Source: Algoriphagus sp. (GTDB taxonomy: Bacteria > Bacteroidota > Bacteroidia > Cytophagales > Cyclobacteriaceae). From it: DNA of 64,000 nt. Position 1 is the first letter of the stretch. Each line of letters opens with the position of its first letter. The notes beneath the pieces were generated by a model that saw only the letters and a list, made by a program, of their open reading frames with translations, was not told where the DNA came from and made no database searches. Below are positions 17,521-25,779 of this stretch, in pieces. Both the position numbers and the translations under genes were made by a program. The stretch covers positions 62,001-126,000 of the forward strand of contig JAQSDM010000009.1 in NCBI GenBank assembly GCA_029945945.1, written 5' to 3'.

Positions 17521-18440
17521 GCCTTTTCCAGGTATTCCTTCAACAAATCCATTTCAGGATAACTTTTATAAAGCTCATCAAGATATTGAAGAGCAGAAAT
17601 TTTGTCTCCTTTCATCACGTAATAAATTCCTTTATTCCTTAAAGCAAATGGGTTTTTAGGGTCCATTTGGATGCTTTGGTTGATGAGATCCAACCCTTCC
17701 TCAGATTTATCAAGAAAGAGAAGGTAAAGTCCTTTATTGTTGTAAAAATATGCCTGCTGATTGTCAATGGCAATTGCCTTCTCCACGGATTGAAGTGCCT
17801 CAGTGTATTTGCCCAAATCAAATAAAATCATCGATCGGAGGTTATGAAGATTTGGTTCATTCGGATTTATTTGCTCAGCATGTTCAATTAGTTTTTGGGC
17901 AGAAGCATACTCTTTTTGATAAAATAGAATCGTGGCCTGATTAACCAGCAGGTCAGAATTCGCAGGATTTAATTCAAAGGCTTTTTCAAAAGAAGTTAAA
18001 GCCTCAGGGTAATTCTTGAGTTTCTCCTCGACCAAGCCATTCAGAAAATAGCTTTTCCAATTGTCGCTGTCATTGGTGATCAGCCATTGTGCGTCTTCCC
18101 GGCCTTTGTAAAATTCTCCATTATCGAGAAAACTTAATCCTCTTTGAAAGTAAGCCTCAGCATAGGATTCCTGGTATTTGATCGCCAAACTGAAGTCTGA
18201 TATAGCCTCTTCCAATTGATTCAAGCGCAAATAGGCCATAGCCTTATTGTAATACGCGTCCGAATAAGTAGAATCAAGTTCTAATGCTTCATTGTAAAAA
18301 TCAATTGCACTTCTCGGATCATTTTCTTTAAGCTTTTCGTTCCCTTTTAATAGGAACCGGCCTTTTTTATCCTCCAACGAATCGCAGGAAAAGGATATTA
18401 AAATTACTATAAGGATAATAAAGCTATTCTGAAATCTCAT
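17508..18440 (-). CDS. TPR-repeat lipoprotein
   Basis: Lipoprotein signal peptide with lipobox ending in Cys19 (ILISFSC), then seven to eight tetratricopeptide repeats through residue 300. The repeats are clear from recurring A-x-x-x-(Y/F)-x-x-(A/G)-x-x-L patterns such as DAYYNKAMAYLRLNQLEEAI and AYFYNNKGLYLLFLDKSEEG. It probably sits on the periplasmic face of a membrane as a protein-binding scaffold. Its start overlaps the end of the AI-2E permease by 17 bp, indicating co-transcription. Partner unknown. Confidence 0.88.
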   Translation of the reverse strand: MRFQNSFIILIVILISFSCDSLEDKKGRFLLKGNEKLKENDPRSAIDFYNEALELDSTYSDAYYNKAMAYLRLNQLEEAISDFSLAIKYQESYAEAYFQRGLSFLDNGEFYKGREDAQWLITNDSDNWKSYFLNGLVEEKLKNYPEALTSFEKAFELNPANSDLLVNQATILFYQKEYASAQKLIEHAEQINPNEPNLHNLRSMILFDLGKYTEALQSVEKAIAIDNQQAYFYNNKGLYLLFLDKSEEGLDLINQSIQMDPKNPFALRNKGIYYVMKGDKISALQYLDELYKSYPEMDLLKEYLEKAQAL

Positions 18441-19515
18441 TTTTCTCAGGTTTGGGATTTATTTTTTCTTCACCCAAAAGCAGGGCAAATGGCTTTGTTG
18501 AATCGTTTAGTTCAAATATCTCTCGAATGATAGCCATGACCGGAATTGCCAGAATCATTCCTGCAACTCCCCAAATAGTCCCTCCAACTAATAAGCCTAG
18601 CAAAGTAACAAAGGCGTTCAGGTTGACATTGCCCCCCACGATTTTTGGAGTCAGAAAATTACCTTCCACAGTCTGAATTACCTGATAAATAACCAAAATG
18701 GCTATCGGATAGAATAAGCTATCCTTGGTGAGAAAGGCGTAAATAATCGGCAGCAATACACCAAAGAAAGGACCCACATAAGGAATGATATTTAAGATCG
18801 CACCGATAATTCCAAAAAAGATCGCATGCTTAATACCTAATGCTGTGTAGGCAGAAATGTTCAAAATTGCTAAAATCACCATTACTTTTCCTACTCCCAC
18901 GATGTAATTCAAAATCACTTTTCTCAGGCTGGTTATTCTCATCCTTACCAATGCCGAATCTTTATCCCGGTAAATGCTGATTATCACTTGGGTTAAATGA
19001 TCTCGGTAAAGAAGGAAAAAGAACATAAATAAGGGAATGAGCACAACCCCTGTCAATGAGCCAACAGTTTTAAAAAGGAAACCCGAAATACTTTTACTGT
19101 TTTCGTCCAGGTAATTCTTCAGGTATCCGGAAGTAGCCTTTTCATCCAGATTCTCATCTATTCCAAAATTCTGTAAAGTCCAGGCGTCAAATTGCTGGGT
19201 TACTTGTTGGACCCGACCGGATACATTTTCAAAATCTCTGGTAAAACTTGCCACATTTCCGACTATAAAGACAATCAATCCTCCTACCAAAGCAATCATC
19301 AGTAAAAGTGCGAGAATAGTCGATAGTATTCTTGGGATCTTTTTGACTTCAAGCCAGTTGGTCATTGGCGTAAACAATACTGCAAAAAAACCGCCCATGA
19401 AAAGTGGGACCAACAGACTTTTGGCAACAATCAGAAAAAATATAAGCACAATAATGAACAGCATCACTGAAAGTGCTTTCAGGTATGGAGGCAAATAAAA
19501 TTTTGGAGATCTCAT
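18424..19515 (-). CDS. AI-2E family transporter, second copy
   Basis: Paralogue of the permease at 5414-6508, about 363 residues. An N-terminal helix pair (YLKALSVMLFIIVLIFFLIV), a soluble middle (about 95-165), then C-terminal helices containing the family motif IIPYVGPFFGVLLPIIYAFL and the LTPKIVGGNVNLNAFVTLLG segment. It has a short charged tail. Substrate not predictable. It lies 55 bp downstream of the M3 peptidase and overlaps the TPR lipoprotein gene, so it may be part of one transcription unit with both. Confidence 0.88.
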   Translation of the reverse strand: MRSPKFYLPPYLKALSVMLFIIVLIFFLIVAKSLLVPLFMGGFFAVLFTPMTNWLEVKKIPRILSTILALLLMIALVGGLIVFIVGNVASFTRDFENVSGRVQQVTQQFDAWTLQNFGIDENLDEKATSGYLKNYLDENSKSISGFLFKTVGSLTGVVLIPLFMFFFLLYRDHLTQVIISIYRDKDSALVRMRITSLRKVILNYIVGVGKVMVILAILNISAYTALGIKHAIFFGIIGAILNIIPYVGPFFGVLLPIIYAFLTKDSLFYPIAILVIYQVIQTVEGNFLTPKIVGGNVNLNAFVTLLGLLVGGTIWGVAGMILAIPVMAIIREIFELNDSTKPFALLLGEEKINPKPEKNEISE

Positions 19516-19570
19516 CTTGGTGGGTTAAAGAATATTCATAAAATATAGGTGGATAGACCCTGATTTCAAA

Positions 19571-21607
19571 TTAAGCTTGTAATAGTCCGGCTCGTTTGAG
19601 AAGGGCTTCTTGCTTCGGAGCTCGTCCTCTGAACCTTGCGTATAAGATGGAAGGATGCTCGCTTCCGCCGGCGGAAAGAATGTTTTTTTGAAAAGCTTCT
19701 GCGGTCTCCGGATCAAAAACTCCTTTTTCCTGAAAAAGCTCAAACGCATCTGCGTCCAAAACCTCAGCCCACTTATAGCTATAGTATCCGGAAGAATAAC
19801 CTCCCTGGAAAATATGTGAAAAAGAAGTACTCATCAAAGTCCCCGGAACTTTTGGAAGCAAATCAGTTCGCTTTAAAATTTCTTCCTCAAAGCCAGCAAT
19901 GCTTTCGATCGTTTCAGGATTACGACTGTGAAAAGCCATGTCAAGTAATCCGAAACTGATCTGCCTTACGGTCATATATCCTTGCTGAAAGTTTGCGGCA
20001 TTCTTGATTTTGTCGATCAGTTCGGAAGGAATTTTTTCGCCTGTTTCATAGTGCTGGGCAAAAAGATCCAGGCACTCCTTTTCGTAGCACCAGTTTTCGA
20101 AGATTTGGGAAGGAAGTTCCACAAAGTCCCAATAGACGCTTGTTCCTGTTAAGGATTCATAAGTTCCTTTTGCGAGCATGCCATGAAGTGCATGTCCAAA
20201 CTCATGAAACAGAGTTGTTACTTCATTGAAAGTCAGCAAGCTCGGCTTGGTCTTAGTAGGCTTGGTGAAGTTGCAGACAATCGAAATATGAGGACGATGA
20301 TCTTCTCCATTTTCGACACTTTGACCGCGATAGCTTGTCATCCAGGCACCATTTCGTTTTCCCGCTCTTGGGAAAAAGTCGGCATAGAAAATCGATAGAT
20401 ACTTTCCTTCCCGATCTCGTACTTCGTAAGCGGTGACTTCCGGATGATAAACCGGAATGTCTTTATTAGGGATAAACTGAAGTCCGTAAAGTTTTTGTGT
20501 TGTTTGGAAGACACCTTCAATTACTTTTTCTAACTGGAAATAAGGGCGCAGGATTTCATCATCCAGTTCATATTTGGCTTTCTTCAAAAGCTCGGAATAA
20601 TAGGCAAAATCCCAGCGCTCAATCGTATTGATTCCGTCCAGCTCATTTGCAAAAACAGCCACTTCTTTGACTTCTGCTTCGGCCTTTGGCTTAGCTTTTT
20701 CAAGTAAAGATTCTAAAAATGAAAGAACCTCCTTGGGAGTTTTGGCCATTCTCTCTTCCAGGACAAAATCTGAATGACTCGCATATCCCAGGAGATTTGC
20801 TCTCTTGTATTTTAGATTGAGAATATCTTTGATGATTTGCTGATTGTCCAGTTCATCTCCTTTGGCACATTTAGTATTGTAAGCCTGAAACAGGGTTTTT
20901 CTCAATTCCCGATTTTTGGCGTAAGTCATTGCAGGTACGTAGCTTGGGTAATCCAGCGTAAAAGCCCATTTCCCGGGCTGGCCTTTCTCTTCGGCTATTT
21001 GTGCAGCTGCTTCTTTGATTCCTTCCGGAAGACCTTCCAAAGTACTTTCGTCGGAAACAAAATGCACGTATTTATTGGTTTCGGCGAGTACATTTTCACC
21101 GAATTTCAAACTGAGGTGAGCCAGTTCCTGATCGATGTTCCTCATTTCATCAGCCTTTTCAGAGCTTAGCTTGGCTCCGTTTCTGACGAAAGATTTATAG
21201 GTCTTTTCAAGAAGTGTGGTTTGTTCAGGATTTAGACCAAGAGTTTCCTTTTGGGAAAAAACTTGCGCAACACGTTGAAATAATTCTTGATCCAATAAAA
21301 TATCATTGGAGTGCTGAGTTAGTAAAGGGGAAATTTCCCTCGCCAGTTTCTGGATTTCCTCGCTGGTTTCGGCAGAGTTCAGATTGAAAAATATCGCATT
21401 GATGGTGCTCAGTCTTTTTCCTGAACGATCAAGGGCCTCAACCGTATTTTCAAAAGTGGGTAGAGGTTCTGCTTTGATTTTGGAGATATCTGCTTTCGCT
21501 TCCTCGATGCTTTTTTGGACGGCTGGCAGATAATGTTCAGGTTTAATCAGATGAAATGGTGCAGTATCAAACGGAGTGGCGAAATCCGCCAATAGTGGGT
21601 TCAGCAT
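19571..21607 (-). CDS. M3-family zinc metallopeptidase (Dcp/oligopeptidase A-like)
   Basis: Cytoplasmic-type thimet-oligopeptidase-family enzyme that degrades short peptides. There is no signal peptide. The zinc site HEFGH begins at His468 (TLFHEFGHALHGM), with the downstream third ligand region (ENWCYEKE) and the substrate-binding GGYSSGYYSYKWAEVL segment, all typical of M3A peptidases. 678 residues is normal for Dcp/PrlC. The start gives MLNPLLADFATPFDTAPF, which is the family's N terminus. It begins 14 bp after the stop of the DRHyd-TPR-S gene, so the two are very probably co-transcribed; this link may be functional or coincidental. Confidence 0.95.
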   Translation of the reverse strand: MLNPLLADFATPFDTAPFHLIKPEHYLPAVQKSIEEAKADISKIKAEPLPTFENTVEALDRSGKRLSTINAIFFNLNSAETSEEIQKLAREISPLLTQHSNDILLDQELFQRVAQVFSQKETLGLNPEQTTLLEKTYKSFVRNGAKLSSEKADEMRNIDQELAHLSLKFGENVLAETNKYVHFVSDESTLEGLPEGIKEAAAQIAEEKGQPGKWAFTLDYPSYVPAMTYAKNRELRKTLFQAYNTKCAKGDELDNQQIIKDILNLKYKRANLLGYASHSDFVLEERMAKTPKEVLSFLESLLEKAKPKAEAEVKEVAVFANELDGINTIERWDFAYYSELLKKAKYELDDEILRPYFQLEKVIEGVFQTTQKLYGLQFIPNKDIPVYHPEVTAYEVRDREGKYLSIFYADFFPRAGKRNGAWMTSYRGQSVENGEDHRPHISIVCNFTKPTKTKPSLLTFNEVTTLFHEFGHALHGMLAKGTYESLTGTSVYWDFVELPSQIFENWCYEKECLDLFAQHYETGEKIPSELIDKIKNAANFQQGYMTVRQISFGLLDMAFHSRNPETIESIAGFEEEILKRTDLLPKVPGTLMSTSFSHIFQGGYSSGYYSYKWAEVLDADAFELFQEKGVFDPETAEAFQKNILSAGGSEHPSILYARFRGRAPKQEALLKRAGLLQA

Positions 21608-21621
21608 AAGTTGGTTAACTT

Positions 21622-23007
21622 TTATTCTTTAGTAGGTGACTTCCAGGCTGGTTCAAGTAAGTGACCAACTTTTGTCATTTCAGTTCTCAATTTACCCATT
21701 TGATCTGTAAAGCTTTCCCACATCCAGGCAGGATGAGGGATTTTTTTTGCGAATTCCTGATACTTGTGTGAGTCCTCAAATCTCCCTAACCCGTAACAAG
21801 CTTCAGCTCGATTAACAGTTATCCAAAATTTCTGAGCATCGTAATATTCCTGCATGTCCAGTGATTCTTTGGTGCCCTGACTCAATAGTGCATCATTTGT
21901 CTCTTTGGTCAGGATAACTGGCCAATCTCGATCACACAAATAAAGTACCCGTTTCCAGGTTCGCTGTGCAAAGACCAAATCTGCGATTCTTTCATGATCG
22001 GAATTGACAAGTTTGGAAGTAGCGTGATACACTAACGTCATGGCAAGATTAATCCCGTTGTATCGATTATTCAGGAGATAATAACTTCGCTGGAAATATA
22101 GAATTGAATTTTCGAGATGATCTTCTCCTTCCCCGTTTTCGTAGAGTTTTTTCTCAACCCCACCAGCTGCAGAAACGGTTTCCGGATCGTTAGTGTGTGC
22201 CAGATTGATCGATTCCAGAAGACTGAGAGACTTGTATAGTGAGCTAACCAAGTTTGGTTCGGCAGCCTTATATGTACAAAAAGAAAGTCTGTGAATCAGG
22301 TAGGGGTCTTGCTGGCCTGAGCTCGAACGTGAGATCAAAACTGCGGATTGGAATAATTCACGAGCTTTCGAAAATTCCTTGGTTTCGATCGCATCTTCCG
22401 CTTCCTGAATGATCAACGAAAGCGCCTTCCCCATCCCGGCATTGATCGGATCGATTCCTCTTTCCGGTATTTCCTCTATTGCCTTTTCCAATTCTTCCTT
22501 GATTTGGGGAGGGACGAGGGAATTCAAGTAGGTGTAAACCGGGCTGTCCGGTTCTTTTTTGTCAATGACCGAATCGATCAGTTTTCCTAAAGTTCCCCGG
22601 AATCTCTCCACTTCCTCGAAATCGATAGCGTCTCCGAGATGCTGGTAACTTGTGATTAAAATATGATTGAGGTCAAAAGGATAGGTGAGTTTATCCTCAG
22701 ATATCACTATGGTAGTATAAGGTCTGAGCGCATGGCGAATTCCCAGTTCGTAAAGAGCATTCGGATTTGCAGTAGAAAGATCTGCAATTACTACATCTGC
22801 CTGAAGCAATTCCTTGTACATCTGTACATCGATCGAACCCGAGTGTGTGATTTCATCAGCACGAACGCATTCGATTCCTTTAGCTTGCAAGACCGGCTTG
22901 ATCAGTAGCCGATAGGACTTATTGAGGTCCAGTTTGCGGCCGTTGACATAGTCGGTTTTGGTACCAAAGCCCATCACCACAAAACATCTTTTTTTGGAAT
23001 CACTCAT
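21622..23007 (-). CDS. DRHyd-TPR-S protein: deoxyribosyltransferase-like domain plus TRAFs-binding (DUF4071) region
   Basis: The N-terminal 150 residues match the nucleoside 2-deoxyribosyltransferase-like fold: CFVVMGFG strand, SYRLLIKPVLQAKGIE helix, then ADVVIADLSTANPNALYELG. In that block Asp76 and Glu87 sit where the conserved aspartate and the catalytic glutamate of this superfamily lie. Residues about 165-461 are all-helical, TPR-like, with the DUF4071/MAP3K TRAFs-binding look (LAHTNDPETVSAAGGVEKKLYE). This architecture is the bacterial relative of the regulatory region of animal ASK1 kinases, and Burroughs and Aravind placed such DRHyd-TPR-S proteins in prokaryotic immunity and stress networks (recalled). 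It may cleave a nucleotide or NAD-like ligand, or only bind one. No membrane segment. The M3 peptidase follows 14 bp downstream. Confidence 0.82.
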   Translation of the reverse strand: MSDSKKRCFVVMGFGTKTDYVNGRKLDLNKSYRLLIKPVLQAKGIECVRADEITHSGSIDVQMYKELLQADVVIADLSTANPNALYELGIRHALRPYTTIVISEDKLTYPFDLNHILITSYQHLGDAIDFEEVERFRGTLGKLIDSVIDKKEPDSPVYTYLNSLVPPQIKEELEKAIEEIPERGIDPINAGMGKALSLIIQEAEDAIETKEFSKARELFQSAVLISRSSSGQQDPYLIHRLSFCTYKAAEPNLVSSLYKSLSLLESINLAHTNDPETVSAAGGVEKKLYENGEGEDHLENSILYFQRSYYLLNNRYNGINLAMTLVYHATSKLVNSDHERIADLVFAQRTWKRVLYLCDRDWPVILTKETNDALLSQGTKESLDMQEYYDAQKFWITVNRAEACYGLGRFEDSHKYQEFAKKIPHPAWMWESFTDQMGKLRTEMTKVGHLLEPAWKSPTKE

Positions 23008-23204
23008 TGTTAAAAAATTAAGAGTTGTCGATTATCAATTTCTGCAAATATTCTGAAAAGTAATGGTTTTTAGATTTTTTTAATCCCCGCGTAACCAATG
23101 CTTTAAAGCACCTAGGCAAAGACCAAAAACGGAAAGTCAAATTTTAATCATCAATAGAAATTCATTGTTTTTATCCCGCTTTCTCTAAGTAAAAAAATAA
23201 AAAA

Positions 23205-23228
23205 GCCGGAAGTGTGAAAACCTCCGGC
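23205..23228 (-). terminator. intrinsic terminator of the zinc metalloprotease gene
   Basis: On the minus strand GCCGGAGG/CTTCCGGC (8 bp with one G-T pair), an 8-base loop, followed by TTTTTTATTTTTTT. It lies 35 bp after the stop. Confidence 0.82.
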
Positions 23229-23262
23229 AGCTTTGCTTCTTGTTTATTTTTTAACTCAGAAC

Positions 23263-25716
23263 TCAGAAATCAAAATCGCAGCTCATATCTTCTGAGCCAA
23301 TCGGTGCTCCATCCGGTGCTTTCAATTTTTCCTGAGCAGTCAGTTCCATAGGTAAGTCAAGAAATGCTTCGATCTTTTCAGAAAGGTATTTTGAATGGCT
23401 TGCAAGCAAGGAATTCGCAGCTCCTCTTGCTTCTAATCCTCCGCTTCCTGCAGGTCCGGATCCATTTTGCAATCTGTCTAAGTGGTTTCGGGTGATCGCC
23501 CGAACAGAATTGGAAACATCTGCATTTTTCGACAAAGCGATCAAATGATCCACCAATTTTGCCTCTGTCATCAATTTGATTTCAGCTTTAAGTCCGTCAG
23601 GAAGAGTGCTACCAAATACCTGCTTGCTGATTCGATCGAGCATCGCCTCAAAACCGGGTAGCGAATTGTCCTGAAGGTTTTGCAGATAAATTCTGTTGGC
23701 TCTGCCACCTTCAAACATAAAGCTAAACGCTAAATCAACCACGCTTTCCGCAGGCGCAATCGGATCGAATGTCGGTCCTGTTCTGGGTACAAACGTCTCC
23801 CGGGTTCTGCTATATCCAAATGGACGCGGTGGAATCAATGCCAGAATGTGTGCCGGAACTTCCAATTGGCTTGGTGCAATAGTGTAAAGCAAGGCAAAAA
23901 GGGCATTCTCCTGATCTTTTGCAGGGACCCACGATTGTTGGGGCTGATTGTCTCCTTTTATTTTGTAAGAATAATCCAAACCACCGATCAACTTGGTTGT
24001 GGCTTCAACCTGATAGCGATGCATCAGGAAAAGCGGAACCAAAACTTCTTCCAGCATTGCCTCCGGTTGACCTTCTCGAATTGCATTCAAACCGAATGTT
24101 TTCAGTCTGTTCTCTCTCAACCTTAGCATTCTCATCAATTCTTCGGGAGCCGATGCTCCATTGTCCCAAAGATGGGAGCGGGGATGCACGCCGCTAGGAT
24201 CACGTGAGTCAGAATCTGTAATAAATTCATGACCTGCGGAATACGTGTCTTCGAGCATTTTCTTCAAAAACTCTTCCTCATTCACTCCCGCAGCAGGAAT
24301 CTCGTAGCCGTATTTGATAGCCCATTTGTCCCAGTCACCGATTTTATCATCGTACGCTGTACTCAGATCCAGTTCGCCTTTTTCATTTTCGGAGATGACA
24401 GGATATGGATAGTCCATCACAGAAGAACGGCCATTGGCTGAAGTTGCATAGCTATGTGCCAAACCGATCGTGTGACCGATCTCATGTGCGGATAGCTGCT
24501 CCAGTCTCGCAATTGCCATTTCCAGCATTTTTGGATCCGCAGGTTTTCCATCTTCGAAAGGCTGAATCAATCCCTGTGCAATCAAATAATCCTGTCTCAC
24601 TCGCAATGAACCAAGTGAAACGTGGCCTTTCATGATTTCGCCGGTTCGGGGATCGCGAACGCTCGAGCCGTATGACCAGCCACGAGTGGATCGGTGAACC
24701 CACTGAATCACGTTGTATCGCACATCCATCAGGTCCATTCCTTCCGGAGCAAGTTCCACACGGAATGCATTCTTAAAACCTGCCGCCTCATAGGCTTGAT
24801 TCCACCAGTTGCCACCTGCGATCAGAGCTGAAGCAACCGGCTCAGGAGTTCCCCGATCCAGGTAATACACGATCGGCTCGACAGCTTCCGAAACAACTGC
24901 AGTCGGATCTTTTTTCTCTAATCTATGTCTTGCGATATAGCGTTTTACGATCGGCTCGGAGATCGGAGTGGTGAAATCCATGTAGGAGATACTTCCGTAA
25001 CCTGCTCTCGGATCAAAAGCTCTTGGCTTATAGTTATTGTCGGGAAGCTCGATAAAGGAATGTCTCTGACGGACCGTTACTGCATCGGGAGTCGGAGTGA
25101 CAGACCGAAGGTTGGCTCCGGTAGCCTGACCTGTGAGGGTGATGGTGGCTTCTACTTCCGTGTTTTTAGGGAAGTTTTTGATCATGGGATAGTACAGGGC
25201 TGAGCGGCTTGCATCGGTTTTGAAGGTTCCCTGACGACTTCGGGCAAGTGTCTCACTCACACCGTGGGCGTCCTGCATGTAGAAGTTGGTGGCATCCACG
25301 ATCAGCTTTCCGCCGTTATTCTGAGCGATTTCAAATCCCCAGAGCACTGATTCTGCAAATGCATCTTTGATGGATTGTACTTCAGCAGGATTGTCGGAGT
25401 AAGCACGGAAGTCCAGGTTTTTGTGGACCAGGAGTAGTTTGTTTCCGGTCTTGCGAAACTCGACAATACGTGTTTCTCCCAATTGTCCGCGATCAAGTCC
25501 GATGTCATTGGAGCCAATACCGGCTGTGAGAGAGTTGACGTAGAGAAACTCGCTGTCGAGTTTCTCTATTTCCAGGTAGATTTTGCCTTTTTCCTCATCC
25601 AAATAGAATGGGATAAAGCCTTCTTTTTTGGTCATTTTGCTCAAGTCGATTGCCTGAGCAAGTGAGATGGAGACAGAAAAAAGAAAAATGACAGCTGTGT
25701 GTAAGATTCTGATCAT
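23263..25716 (-). CDS. zinc-dependent metalloprotease (metzincin, DUF5117/DUF4953 type)
   Basis: Secreted protease of a family widespread in Bacteroidota. Signal peptide MIRILHTAVIFLFSVSISLA then Q. The N-terminal DUF5117/5118-like region includes EEKGKIYLEIEKLDSEFLYV and SIKDAFAESVLWGFEI. The catalytic extended zinc motif HEIGHTIGLAH starts at His411, followed by the Met-turn candidate SSVMDYPYP. The C-terminal domain (DUF4953) follows. 817 residues is the normal length. The start is the ATG that opens the signal peptide; an in-frame upstream start would add 16 residues that spoil it. The acidic C terminus (DMSCDFDF) is not a T9SS sorting domain. Substrates unknown. Confidence 0.93.
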   Translation of the reverse strand: MIRILHTAVIFLFSVSISLAQAIDLSKMTKKEGFIPFYLDEEKGKIYLEIEKLDSEFLYVNSLTAGIGSNDIGLDRGQLGETRIVEFRKTGNKLLLVHKNLDFRAYSDNPAEVQSIKDAFAESVLWGFEIAQNNGGKLIVDATNFYMQDAHGVSETLARSRQGTFKTDASRSALYYPMIKNFPKNTEVEATITLTGQATGANLRSVTPTPDAVTVRQRHSFIELPDNNYKPRAFDPRAGYGSISYMDFTTPISEPIVKRYIARHRLEKKDPTAVVSEAVEPIVYYLDRGTPEPVASALIAGGNWWNQAYEAAGFKNAFRVELAPEGMDLMDVRYNVIQWVHRSTRGWSYGSSVRDPRTGEIMKGHVSLGSLRVRQDYLIAQGLIQPFEDGKPADPKMLEMAIARLEQLSAHEIGHTIGLAHSYATSANGRSSVMDYPYPVISENEKGELDLSTAYDDKIGDWDKWAIKYGYEIPAAGVNEEEFLKKMLEDTYSAGHEFITDSDSRDPSGVHPRSHLWDNGASAPEELMRMLRLRENRLKTFGLNAIREGQPEAMLEEVLVPLFLMHRYQVEATTKLIGGLDYSYKIKGDNQPQQSWVPAKDQENALFALLYTIAPSQLEVPAHILALIPPRPFGYSRTRETFVPRTGPTFDPIAPAESVVDLAFSFMFEGGRANRIYLQNLQDNSLPGFEAMLDRISKQVFGSTLPDGLKAEIKLMTEAKLVDHLIALSKNADVSNSVRAITRNHLDRLQNGSGPAGSGGLEARGAANSLLASHSKYLSEKIEAFLDLPMELTAQEKLKAPDGAPIGSEDMSCDFDF

Positions 25717-25779
25717 GCGTTGTTGGTTTGGCGGTAAATTATCAAAAAACCAGTTCCAAATCACACCATTGATGGAATA

